Shown one piece after another: positions 33,569 through 45,239 of a stretch of 64,000 bases of DNA. Below the pieces are notes generated by a model. It saw nothing but the letters and a program-made list of their open reading frames with translations, did not search any database and was not told the DNA's origin. Origin of the DNA: Lota lota (Eukaryota; Chordata; Actinopteri; Gadiformes; Lotidae); assembly GCA_026745465.1 (NCBI GenBank), contig JACYXH010000278.1, positions 392,478 through 456,477 on the forward strand. Reading direction: 5' to 3'. Position numbers and translations under genes: made by a program. Position 1 is the stretch's first letter, and each line of letters starts with the position of its first letter.

Positions 33569-34111
33569 ATCAATCAAGGAGGAATCGCAACGAATTAAAG
33601 CGCATTTCCCCAAAAGGCACTTACGTATAAGTGACAGGCACGCAGACTATGTAGCACCTACCTTTGAATTTAGGGATGATTCTGGTGGGGGTTTTCAATG
33701 CATTTGTAGATGGGAACGCTTTTTTCAGTTGTTTCTGTTGAATAATGATGAGCATTAATGTTAAAGAGTTAAGAATGTATTTGACTGACAAGCAAGTAAT
33801 AGTTGCTGTAGCCTAATAATTGAGGTCTTTACTTACATGCATTTTCTTGAATTCCGGAAAGCTTCGGTAAACAACAATTTCGTTCTGGTCGGACCAAAGC
33901 ACCGACGTGATGTAGGTCTGTATAAAAAAAAAAAACACAATGCACATTTAACATGCTGTGTGTAAATTTAAACTACAGAGTCCCCGCTATAGACTAGGCC
34001 TGTTTTCATATCATCTGCAGGCTGCAGAGACTCAGAAATCCTTACTTTGCTATTCTCTTTGTGCATTATTCCAATGAGTCGCACGCTGATGGGATATCGT
34101 TGCTCGTTCAT
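31951..34111 (-). CDS. NOXO1 copy B: chimeric NOXO1 with GID4-derived tail, 8 exons
   Basis: Exons from the 5' end: 34111-34046, 33917-33837, 33734-33662, 33504-33321, 33160-32964, 32828-32700, 32575-32458, 32350-31951 (stop). All splice sites and phases of copy A are kept, giving an unbroken 415-codon frame. PX (starts [11 protein letters not shown]) and both SH3 domains are complete; the acidic linker is three residues shorter, an in-frame difference. At about residue 337 (position 32187/32188) the last exon passes into GID4 penultimate-exon DNA in the wrong frame, so the 26-residue repeats and the VPPRPR...SRC tail are lost and replaced by 78 unrelated residues ([19 protein letters not shown]...). 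If the old GID4 donor at 32130 and acceptor at 31848 are used, the protein would instead end ...LNGTSL at 360 residues. Either way it should bind membrane and p22phox but not NOXA1 (inference). It may be a functional paralogue, a competitor of copy A, or a young pseudogene. Confidence 0.82.
33533..33566. repeat. poly-G tract, 34 bp
   Basis: A G run preceded by (TG)5, 29 bp upstream (in transcript sense) of the exon-4 acceptor of NOXO1 copy B. On the sense strand it is poly-C, so it serves as an extreme pyrimidine tract. It is absent at the same place in copy A. Confidence 0.92.
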
Positions 34112-34246
34112 TGTCTTTTTTCCTTGGCGGCAACGTGGACAATTTTTTTTTTAATGTGTGGCGAAGGCGTTAGGAAGCAAGAAACAGGTCCAATCTGTTC
34201 GCTTCGGCTTGCAGCAGGTCTGATGCCAGGACGCTGAGCGCGTGAG

Positions 34247-34252
34247 TTTATA
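34247..34252 (-). promoter_or_regulatory. TATA box of NOXO1 copy B
   Basis: The same TATAAA context as copy A (gctaTATAAActcacg), 136 bp before the copy B ATG at 34111. The intervening 5'UTR differs from copy A by insertions and substitutions. Confidence 0.55.
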
Positions 34253-34356
34253 TAGCAGGCTGAACGTGCGATGTGAGGTGTAACCCTCGAGAGTCACGTA
34301 GGCAGAGAATCGGGAACAGGGACGTCCTGCAAATTCTAATACATCGCAACAAAGAC

Positions 34357-34358
<2 letters not shown>

Positions 34359-34451
<93 letters not shown>
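34359..34451. repeat. (GT)n/(GTGC)n microsatellite, 93 bp
   Basis: A GT tract with a GTGC-type interruption near its left end, 105 bp upstream of the copy B TATA box. Confidence 0.95.
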
Positions 34452-34455
<4 letters not shown>

Positions 34456-34762
34456 GGCTTGCGGAAAAGGTGCTTCCAAAACATTTTGTCGACAGTTAAT
34501 TGTTTTATTGCCCCTGTTACAGTTTGTCATCGAGATATCCAGGAAAACCTCCAATGAAGTCAGTTTTTATTGGAATCGAAACGTACACGTTGCAATCACC
34601 TCGCTTCACACAGCCACTTTAAGGGGGAAAGCATATTACACAAAATAAACAAATAGGCCCAAACAAATCAGTATAAAAGAAAAAAGGAAAGGAAAATGTT
34701 ATGGCGAAAGCTATTGTGATATGAACGTTACAAATTGACCAAATTCAATAGTATAGGCCTAT

Positions 34763-34795
<33 letters not shown>

Positions 34796-36440
34796 CCCTT
34801 TTCTGTTTATTCATTTTTTAAATTGTATTCCGAAAGTACATCTCGTTTTACTTTTCGATTCAAACATAGATCTACGTATATCTATATATGTCTTCAAATG
34901 TTTTTTTTTTTAATCAAATGAGTCATTCTACCACCAAAATGGTTTCCCATTTCGGTTTCTTTCTCCTTATGTTTCCAAAGATAGGTTTAATTTGTATATG
35001 ACGTAAGCCAAACGCCTTTAACTAACTCCAGATGCTGATAACATGAATGAAACAGTTTATTAGGCCTACTCATACTCATTCTCAGCAACCAGGGACGTAT
35101 AAGGGTAAAGACGCGTGAGTGTTCACGCATATAACTTTCATGGCAATGTCTTATCACTAAACGTGTCTGCTGACATTGTGTTGAAGGTCATCTTCACATT
35201 AAGAGCTATCATGTCTATGTATCAGTCAGCCCGAAAATGTATAGGCCTAGTTACTTCCGATATAGATTTAACATCAGTTAGACGTGCAGGCCTACAACAT
35301 TTGTTGTAATTTACAAAACACAACGTGATGATGAAGTTAATGTCTCACGGGTTGTTTTTTGGTGGACTTTCTTTGGGGTCACAAAGGTGGACACTGCTTT
35401 TTTTACCCATCTGAAAACATTCCACAGGGTATGGCTCCTAGAAAATGAAGAGAAATAAGCGTGTAGCTCTCTTCTATCACCCTTTCGAGCTCCAACTCGG
35501 CCTCCCAGATGCGTCGGTCAACTATTGGTGTATACTGCCATCTAGTGGTGGTGTCCGCTGTTTCGGTTACACATTGGCTGCACGGAAGAAATATAAAGAA
35601 TATAGATGGTGAATCTCGGCTGTGCTTCTAAGAAACAAATGAAATCGACTCACAGAATGTATGAAAAACGATTATTCAATATGTGTTTAATCATCCATCA
35701 ACAAGTCATCTTAAAAGACATCTTTTACACATCGTATATGTTAAATTTCCATGTATATATCAAATATCAACTTTAAATCAGTCCTTTATTCATGTGACAT
35801 TCTCTGTGCATTGCATTCTCTTTATGCCTATACCATCAAGCCTACTGACCAAGCTGTTGGCAAATCCAGCTATAGCTAGCTGTGGTTCATACTGGTATAA
35901 GCTACAAAGATTGGCCAGCGAGGTAGGCAACTGTACTTTTGAATACACTTTTCGAAGCAATCCTAAAAGGACCATATTGCATCCTCATTCCTGCATGTTC
36001 CCCACAAAAGTCAAATTAAAATTCACACATAAACAACAACACCTGCAAATAATATTAGCCTCTTAGAAGGAAAGATAAACAGTATTTAAAAAAGATTAAG
36101 CTATTAGATACCGGTGCTTAGTACAATACTTTAACACAAACAAGGCATCAGGTTTTACTTTTTTCTAAGAATTTCCCCACTCTGCAATTTTACCCATCCG
36201 AGTAACCTCTGAACTCTGGGTGGAACGAAATATAAGAGTATAGGAGGTGAAAACTGTGACTCTGACACAAACTCAACTGCTGTGCTGTTAGTTCTGTAGT
36301 TATTAGGCAGTTAATTGTCATAATCGATCTGTAATCCGTCACATTAACTATCAACATTTTCCTCACACAGGTTGGAGTTAATCCAGCCCCATTTCAAATT
36401 CAAAATATAACACCTCCCCCCCATCCCGAGGAAATCCAAT

Positions 36441-36550
<110 letters not shown>

Positions 36551-37920
36551 TCTTTGTATTTCAAGTGTGAGCTGAGGTTCCCCACGTTGTCTAAATCCAA
36601 TACTTTTGTAAACAAATCTCTTGTCATGTCAAGCTCTGACATGACGTCTTAAAATCTAAAGTTTAATGACTAAACTTTTGATTTTTTTTCTATTATCGAT
36701 TCATATCACAGTAGCTTTGTGTCACACACAAACCGACTTAAATTAATGATCTTACATACACACATTTCCTCCATCTTCTAACGGACTACCTGGCGCAAGA
36801 TCATTTGCAACATTACCCTTTTAAAATGTCCCCTGAATATAAAATGTAACCTAATCTGGATTCAATGGCCTACAGGCCTTATTTTAACTAGTGGCCATCT
36901 TGGTTCTGAAAACTAGCTGGGTTGGGGGGAAACTGAATGCCAACCTCCACATTCTGTTTCTCCCCCCCCCCCCACCCAATTAGCGTTCAGAACCAAGATG
37001 GAAACAAAATGGCCGCTAGGTGAATACGGCCCATAGGGTCTCACTCTGCTTGCATAGAGAGTTGTGAAGAGTGTCTGGCTAGCAGTATCTTTCTGATGAG
37101 GGCAGGGAATAGGTGCTTACAAAAGCAACAGCAACAATAGTAGCAGCAGCATTGAAATGCTTGGTTACAAATCAAGCAACTGGAGATTGCTAGTCCTGTT
37201 AGTGTTTTGTAAACCAATTGACTTACTAAGGACTTGATAAATCACAGCAAATTAGCCCCCCCGTGTCACATTTGGATCAGGGGTTTATCAAACAGATAGC
37301 ATTACAACACGTCATCCTGGAGTAGTAGGCTAGCACTTCAGGTGTGTTGGCTAGCAATCATAGGTTCTGATTTAAAAGAAAATTGCCAGCATCTTTCATC
37401 TTCCCTTCCATGAAATGACATGACAAAGATTTAAAATATAACAACATTAGCCTCAATATATTATCCAACCAAGTAGCGTGGTCTCATTAAAAGGCAGACT
37501 GTTCAAAGGTTTGGCATCTCCATGAGGAGTAAAGAAGGTGAAGAAAGGGTAACAAGGGGATCAGCAAGAGACAGAAAAACACATTTAAAAGTTAAAAAGA
37601 AAAACTTCTTAAATAAGTTTAAAAAAGGAACAAATGAAAAAAAGGCTAAATGTCCTCAGATGAAAGATCTGTTCCATTTGTTACCAATGTTCATCTCTTT
37701 TTGTTTCCCTGCCTCCTCCAGCCCAACAGTACCATGGCCACCTTCTTTGCCCCTGCATGTATCCCATTCTTTAAGAGGGAAACCAGTTCAACTTCCACTC
37801 TTGGCGGGGGATGCTTGCCCGATGGAGGGTACCACCAGCACCATCCAGATTCCTTAAGTCCACGGGGGGCCGAGTCCAATGTTTGCTCTCTGAGTTAATA
37901 ACGCACACGGCGTTCTGCTG

Positions 37921-40097
37921 TCACCGGAACTCATAAATGGGCACACTGTGTTCCCGGACGTGGTTGAGGTTTAGAGACTGGTACCTGTAACAAAACCAAA
38001 TAAAATACAAGAATTGACATATTGGGATATGGACATCGGATACAAAGTTCCTATAAAAATATGAACATACACACCACAAAATTTCCGTTCTTTTTCCACT
38101 AATAGTGGGACAATCTTAGTTGCATGCCAAGACCCCTAAGAATCGCCCTTCTCATCTCTATTCAGTGAGTGCCATTTAGAATCCTCCCATTTTCCTTCCT
38201 TTCTGCCTTGGTTTTGGCCTCGGAAGCCTTTAGAGGCCAGTTGTTCTGTCCGATACGCAAGGTAATTACCATTCAGAACTTCTGTGGTAGTAGTAGCCCT
38301 CGATGGTGGCGGTGGACTTCTGGAAGCAGATGTAGTAGAAGCCAGCGAAGGACGCACCGCTGATGTCTTTGATGGTGTGGTCCGGTACCAGAAACTGCTC
38401 CTGGTGGTCAAGATCATAGGTTAGAATCCATGAATAACACAGTAGAAGCAAGAAACGTCTATGTTTCACTTTTGTCGTTTATGCTAACCAACCTTCCATC
38501 TCATGAAGACGTAGTCGCTGTTGCTCAGCGCCTCGTAGTCAAACTCATCCGAGTTAAAACATTTGGCATATTTGTAAAAGGACTGAAACTTTCCCTGGTA
38601 ACAAAAAGAAGAGACCACAATAAAATCACTAAGAATTGGAGACTTGCAGATGTGCTGGTCCGGAATAGATCACAACCTCAATCCAGGGGTCCATACCCAG
38701 TGCTTTCGGTCCACATCCTCATCTGCGTCCCACTTCCTTGTTAAAAAAGGCCTCTTTCTGCTGATGATTTCACCAGCAAAGAACGTCGTCAGGGTTGGAT
38801 ACTCCTGGAACGGGGAGATCAAGAGTAGAGATTGATGATTAGTAGCTAGATTTGCATAGTCTTCCACTGTGCATGAAAGCTACGACTGACTGAGTTTAAA
38901 GATAGATACAGGATTAAGGTTAGAATAGCCTGTGCCGAGTTTTCCCTTTTGACAAGTAATAAGTCAATAACGTGCGAAAGATTAACGTATTTAAGATAAG
39001 ATAGTAGTCATTCAAGTAAAAATAAATTTACATTAATTTAGCAGACACTTTTGTCCAAAGTGACTTACAATAAGTTCCTTCAACTATTACTATACAACCC
39101 AAAAAAAAGTGAAAGATTCCCGTGAGAGCATACACACACATACATACATACTTAATATCATAGGCTGTCACTCATAATTACATCAAAGCACTACAAGCCC
39201 CACCCCCCACCAGGTGCTGAAGGTGTTAAATAATACATGGGTTCCACACAGCGTCATATTCGTGCACCGTTCAGATATAAAAACCTCAAACTCTGGACTA
39301 ATTTCAGCTGCGTACCTCAGTCAGGCCTTTGATCTTGAGGTAACCACACAAGTACGAGTCTTCTACGGTCACATGCTGTGCAAAATAAAAACACAAATGG
39401 TTGGGCCCATAGATTATACTTGCATTTAAAAGACAATTTGTTCCATACAATACTGTAAATCGTGGTATGTGTACACATACAGGTGTTAGATTCTAGTCTG
39501 GTGGTGGTGAAGCAGTCGTTACAGCTGTTGGATCATTAATTATGCCAGGAATTTCTATTGCGCAAAAAAGAGAAATTGCCCCACATTATCAGTTTTTCCT
39601 TGATAAGATCGAACTTATAATTACATCTGTGTAGGATAGCCTTCTTCCAATCACAATGTTTCCAAACCATTGGTTGGTTAGTATTTACGTGGCTTGTCAC
39701 TAAATTAGGTCATAGTGTCAGTGTTGAATGACAGTCATAAATAGCCAAATAAGCTAACGTTGACTAGCTAGTAAACAGAACTCGAAACATAACTCAAATA
39801 TGTAAAACACTCCGAGCCAACACATCAAAACGGACGCATGATACAACTTAAAGGAATGAAAGTTACCTGCAAAATGACCTCCACGTCATACGAGTTTCCT
39901 TTGCTCTTCTGATATCCCCGAAATTGTGAGCCGCTGTAAAGCAGTGTAGTGCCAACGCCGGGTTGGGAAGTGTTTATCGGGGCAGGGGGTGTAAGAGAGT
40001 CCGGTGTTGAACAGGCCGAAGCTGTTCTCTTGCAGCATTCAGCTCTGACAGGCATTGTGAACGCTAATGTTTGAGTGTCACCCACTGCAACAGTCAT
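37921..40097 (-). CDS. gid4: GID4 (CTLH/GID E3 ligase substrate receptor), complete, 6 exons
   Basis: Exons from the 5' end: 40097-39867, 39375-39316, 38804-38697, 38594-38493, 38400-38270, 37984-37921 (TGA). All GT-AG, phases consistent; 231 residues from the first ATG. The conserved start is probably the internal ATG at 40055 (MPVRAECC, matching human MPVRTEC), giving 217 residues. Seen: [116 protein letters not shown]. Known: GID4/Vid24 is a beta-barrel that recognises N-terminal proline degrons and recruits substrates to the CTLH ubiquitin ligase. The 3' part was duplicated leftwards (31785-32187) but this copy is whole. DRC3 lies 566 bp upstream in the same orientation. Confidence 0.96.
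39015..39090 (+). mobile_element. SINE core fragment in GID4 intron 2
   Basis: 'atttagcagacacttttgtc' followed by caaagtgacttacaataag is the common teleost SINE core. No tRNA head is present here, so it is a fragment. Confidence 0.5.
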
Positions 40098-40155
40098 GAA
40101 CCTATCGAGAGAGCAACCCCACGCTTTAAATGTTAATGACTGATAGCCAGGTAAG

Positions 40156-40190
40156 ATATCTTATCTTATCATTTCAATAAGATAAGAAAT
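40156..40190. promoter_or_regulatory. GATA-rich palindromic stretch upstream of GID4
   Basis: aagatatcttatcttatc followed by a spacer and ataagataag: two TTATC and two GATAA words in inverted arrangement, 60-90 bp upstream of the GID4 first ATG. It may be a GATA-factor site cluster or chance in AT-rich DNA. Confidence 0.25.
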
Positions 40191-40662
40191 GTCCAAGTCC
40201 GAAACCTGGTTCGAACTCGATTTAGCGTTCCATGGGGCTGGGTGCTAAAAGTGAGACGTCGCATTTGAGAATACAGCTTCACTCATTTTCATTGGCTGGT
40301 GAGCTTCATCCCATGTACGAGCAAGATCCTCATTGGATAGTTTCCAGTGAGTCACATCAGCGCTTTCTATTCGTCATATTGATCCTAATAAAATGTAGAT
40401 ACAATAGTTATGGATAAACGAAGCCAACAATTAAAAAACAACAACGTTGAATTATTGATAACCAAAGTATTGCTTTTTTTCCTCAAATGTATTAGTTTAA
40501 TATATTTTATTAAGAAATATGCAAAATGCAGAAGACATCATATATTTAAATGTGGCTAGCAATGCAATATTTAGTAATTTAAGGAGAGTGAAACATAATT
40601 CAAGCACAATGCAATACCAAAAAATTAACGAATGTTAGAACACTTTGACCCTGATTGCCTTG

Positions 40663-43600
40663 CTACTCATGGTGCAGCACCTCCTCCAGCTGATTCCTCA
40701 GATGTTGTTTGAAATTCCGGATCTCTGAAATACACTTGCGATTCCGCCATACTTCCTCATCCTGGATCTTCAGTCATGCATAAAGAACAGAAGCAAAGGA
40801 TCATTAATTCCTATTGAACTGAACTCATTCAATCATTTAATAAAATTATGATCTAATTGTACCCTTTTAATTAGGTTCATCATCCAGGCGTTGATGCGCG
40901 TCACCAGCTTGTCCTCTCGATTGTCAATCCTCAAGATGTGGGAGTCATGAGAGGCGCCTATTGCATTCATGATGGTTTCTTTGTCCACAAATAACTGCAG
41001 GGGACAAAAATAGGTGGTGTCTTGTTGGGAGGAAGTAGTTCTACTGGTTTTATGTTACAAAACACTTTTTACAGTGTTGTGGTCACCACTACTGGGACAA
41101 CAAAATCCTACTCTGGTAAACTACTGACCATTCCAACAATGTCTATCGTCTCAATTTAAAACACTGACCATTTTTACATTGTTAGTAATCTGGGATCCAG
41201 CACTCCAACTATGTTATAGCAGAACTTCAGGTGGGAGATGACACAGAGCCTGGACAGGAAATCAAAAACTGCAAGGGGCAGAGTTACAATTTTTTTCCTG
41301 TTTTGTTACGAGATATTCTACTGAAGAAAACGAATATGCGTGAGTGGATTAAACTTTCAGAAGGGGATATAATATGTGCTTTTCTACAGTGGCCATAGTA
41401 CACGGTGTTGATTTGAAACCTTTACAGACACTTTGCCAATTATGCACTTACAGATCCCGCCTTCAGCAAAATGAATGGTCGAAACAAATATGAAGTGAAA
41501 GAAAGTGAAACGCCGGTTCACCAAGATTTGAATCAGACTTTAGATATGACTCTATCGTCTGATTTGTAGATTGTAAGCAACTGACCACTATCACAATGTA
41601 AAACACTGACCGCTCTAACATCTTCAGGCAGGTCGTCCTCCACCTCATTCTTGGCAACCTTTTCCAAGGTTGCCATGGCGATGTCTTTAATCTTCTCATG
41701 AAGGTGGTTCTCCAAATCCCGACACTGGGCAAATGTGTTTATTGGTCAAGGAAACCCGCCAATCTGACTTTGAGCTCTAACTGAAAACTGAAAAACTGAA
41801 ACTGAAAAGGATATATTCCTTGAACTGTTTCAATGAAGCTGCCAACCATATCTGTGATGTTTCTCTCAAAGTCTTTAATAATCTCCTGCAACAGAAATGG
41901 TAAAATCAAGATGAGTGAACAATTCAAAGAATTTTAAATGTAAAACATCAAAACTTTCATAAGCTTGTTTTTTTATAGGTCTAAAGTAGTAAAGCCTACT
42001 TTCATAAAAAATAAGATGTAATAATAATATGTTGTCACTTTTTTAGATAGAACTCATATTCAACCCATTCCCCAAAGCTTTCTCAAACATCTCACTATAT
42101 TTATCCTTACCTCTCAACCATATAGAAAAACGATGACAGATAAGACATACAATGTTTATTGATATAATTGTATTGGCTTTTTAACCACTCAATACTACTT
42201 TAATCACCAGCCTCTCCAAACCACTGGAGCTCCCCTGTCCTTCCCATACAAACACCAACCAACCTCCAGCTGGTCCACTAGCTGCAGCTCCAGGAGCATA
42301 CAGCTGTCACAGAGCGTCTTGATGTCCATCATGTACTGATTCACTTGAGCTTCCTGCTGGGCCGCATCTTCAACCTGCTGCAAATCCAATATCCTCTATA
42401 TAGAGGGGGGTTAGTATAAAAAGTATAAACCTTTACAATGACCTTTTTGATAAATTGTTAAAGAGATGGCGACCCATTGGGACTCAACCAATGATCCTGA
42501 GCAAATTTAGAAGGAAAAGTGATCAACCTGGGTGTAACAATTTAAAGTAAGAGATAATCCATGCATTTTCAGACAATATGTGATTGAAGCACCTGGTTTA
42601 ATATAAAACGAGATTAGCCTATGTCGCGGCCGCATAAAGCCAATTATCTATGATATGCCTGGCTAATAGGATTACACCTTTAAAAACCATTACTGTGTAC
42701 TCTTAATCTCCCAATAAATGCATGGCCATGTAAAGGGCTATAATGAATCTTCAAGTATGCATCTGGATTGATCATTGGCAAGTAAATCCGGTTGGTCAGC
42801 TATGACCCGTTAATTCAATGTGTGTTGTATATAAGTGTGCCCATTAATTGGATCCTTAAAATCTGGTAAAATGAGCCAGTAATGGGTTTGACGTAGTTCC
42901 CACCAGCCTATCCAGCATAATATCTACAGCCAGCGAGGTCCCAGTTCAACCCACATTGCTTCCTGCCCACCTTCTTCCGGTACTTCTCAAAATCTGCAAC
43001 CAGTTGTGCAGATCTCTGCTGCTTTTCCCTCGCAGCCTCTTGAAGAACTTCAAAGAAAGCGTTGATCTCCGCCTCTCTCAGCTTCTGCTCAGCGATGCCG
43101 CTTTCGAACATTTGTATGCAGAGACCCACCAGCTGATGCTCGAACGTAAGAAGAATGTAAGTCAAGGAGCAAATTGAGCTGGACGTCAGGCGTGTCAAAT
43201 ATGTTAAATATTTGCTAAGAGCAAGCAAAGGTCGCACAACAAAGTCACAACTCTATTTTGGTACCGCAATGGTGGAATGAACTCCCTGCCGATGTCAGGA
43301 CTACAGAGTCGCTCACCAGCTTCCGCAAGAGACTCAAGACTCACTTGTTCAGAGTTCACCTGGACTCTGCATAACCTCCCTTCTTACCTCCCTTTAGATA
43401 AAAGCGTCTGCTAAATGCCCTAAATGTAAATGTAAATATTTCAAATCTAAACTAAATAGATTAAACAAGTAAGAATTGTTGAATAATTAATACACTGCTA
43501 AAATGTTATTCAATGATTGAGTGTTAAACCAAATTAAATGTACTATAAGAATTAAAACAATAGGATACACATCACCCAAAACATTTCCTGTATATTAAAA

Positions 43601-45239
43601 GGTCTATACAAACTAAATCTGTTATAACAAAATAAATGAGATGGGTACAACAATTAAAAAATAAAAACATATTGATATTATCTGACATAATCACCAAACA
43701 TTTTAAGTGGCATACATTTCAATCAAGTGAATTAATAAAAGATATGTCTGTACTAGGTCCGCCACTCCAGGCAGCTGGCCTAGTTTCTGTGCTTCTTGGT
43801 CATGGGCGAACATGCTGTCAAACAGTTGGGATCCATTAAGGTACTCCACAAAGGCCTCCTGAAAACCCAGAGCAAGCCAGGTCAACATGAAAGTTTCAAT
43901 GGAGAATGTAGGCCTACACAATGGGTCATATTTGCATATAAATTACATTACCTTGTGTTGTTGTAATTCATCTTGCCGGCTCTGTTCAGCTTCCGTGGCC
44001 TTGAGTGTCTGCAACTCGTTGTGTTGTATCTCTTCAATGGCATATTGGTATTTGGCAAAAGCTTGCTCCTTCTGTAAAGAGACAAGCCATAGGGGAAACT
44101 AAATCAGAGGTGCAGTCAATTCAGAACTGATTGCAAATAATTTTCACTGTGTACAGGCTTTTTGTGTGTTTCTCAATTAAATTTCCAGTGAGCTTACTAG
44201 GCCAGTAGTGAATAAGGCCCATTATCTGTAAACTCTTGAATCAAATGCCTTTTGGCTGTTTTGGTCATTTCTGCATATTTAGCGAACCACAGTGCATACC
44301 AATGCACTACAACATTTACTACTTACAGTTTCTTTTTTGAGTAACCTGTAATCCAGATACGCTAAATCTGAAAGGTAAGCAGCGATGAAAAGTTTGTAGT
44401 TCGCTTCTTCAGCAAGAGGGTTTCCAGCCAGGTTGAGGGTATGCAGGTTCTTAAACCTTCTCAGATAGATTACCTGGGGAATCAATATATATATTTATAA
44501 TCAACCTAGGCCATGTTTGATTATTTAATACCATAATCTCAAGAAGGTCTATAAACATGAAAGATGATGTTCTTTACATTGTCTAACTGGCCCAGGCAGT
44601 TGTTTCCAATGGCGAAGAAGGTGAGGTTATTGAGTGTGTCCATGTTCTCGATGCAGGAGATCCTGTTGTTGTACAGAGTCAGATCTTCCAGTTTCGTTAA
44701 GGTCTCCAGACCTTCTATCTTCTCTATGTTGTTGAATGACAGATCTGGCAGAGCCATTAGGAACATGTATATGTCTACAGTTATTCAACATATAGGAATT
44801 GATAATATATATATTATTATTTTTGTTAGAATTCTATAAATGAAATTAAAAATACTTGTACATGTGTATATCTTACCAAGCCATGTTATATTAGAAAGAC
44901 TTGCTAGTCCCTCAATCTTCTGTATGAGGTTGTTATTCAGTTGCAGTTTAGTAAGGGATGTGAACTCCCATAAATGTTCAATTTTAAGGATGTCTGTAAA
45001 AAAAAAAATAATACTGTAACCTCAACCCAAATGGACACTTATTATAGCCTATATTCATTATTTAATCTACATTACTTACTTTTGTATTCCAGGCGAAGTT
45101 GGAGGACCACATTGAATGCGATGCCCTCTTCCTTGGAGATCTGCCCTGCCTCTTCTTTTGGGCCTTGTTCCTCTACTGCATCCTGCAGCATCTTCTCGTC
45201 CATCACACTCTGCTCCACTTTACCGTAAAGCCTGATCAT
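40663..45239 (-). CDS. drc3: DRC3 / LRRC48 (nexin-dynein regulatory complex subunit 3), complete, 12 exons
   Basis: Exons from the 5' end: 45239-45080, 44993-44877, 44744-44578, 44473-44327, 44071-43952, 43858-43746, 43145-42971, 42377-42264, 41885-41815, 41734-41611, 40994-40863, 40767-40663 (TAG). They total 515 codons (514 residues; human about 523). Introns 6 and 9 are AT-AC (U12-type); with GT-AG choices the frame and the alignment break. Seen: leucine-rich repeats in residues about 50-190 ([51 protein letters not shown]), an LRR cap ([11 protein letters not shown]), then coiled coil ([69 protein letters not shown]). Known: DRC3 is an axonemal N-DRC subunit needed for regulated ciliary and flagellar beating. 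An X-box-like RFX site lies upstream, and TOM1L2 is divergent. Intron 6 contains an L2-like LINE tail. Confidence 0.95.
41735..41814 (-). other. U12-type AT-AC intron 9 of DRC3 (80 bp)
   Basis: On the minus strand the donor reads AT/ATATCCTTTT, the exact U12 consensus. TTCCTTGAC, the exact U12 branch consensus, is at 41753-41745 with its adenine at 41746. The intron ends ...aaacac at 41735, 11 nt after the branch adenine. Splicing gives [13 protein letters not shown], aligned without gap to human [13 protein letters not shown]. Confidence 0.9.
43146..43745 (-). other. U12-type AT-AC intron 6 of DRC3 (600 bp)
   Basis: The donor reads AC/ATATCTTTTA (one change from the U12 consensus). The branch-like CTCCTTGAC is at 43169-43161, and the intron ends cttcttac at 43146, 16 nt after the branch adenine. 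Splicing yields [18 protein letters not shown] against human LLETYKDKFVIICVNIFE. A GT-AG alternative (43754/43753 to 43138 or 43132) keeps frame but deletes the TFEHQ region. Confidence 0.82.
43250..43440 (+). mobile_element. L2-like LINE 3' tail
   Basis: It reads 'tggtggaatgaactccctgc' ... 'cttccgcaagagactcaaga' ... 'agataaaagcgtctgctaaa' followed by an (atgtaa)n-type end. This is the conserved last part of the ORF2/3' end of teleost L2 elements (encoding a W-N-E-L-P-like tail). It is 5'-truncated, as usual, and located in DRC3 intron 6. Confidence 0.7.

Noticed and set aside
43132..43754. GT-AG model for DRC3 intron 6
   Set aside because: It keeps frame but deletes residues matching human TYKDK; the AT-AC model fits donor, branch site, phase and alignment.
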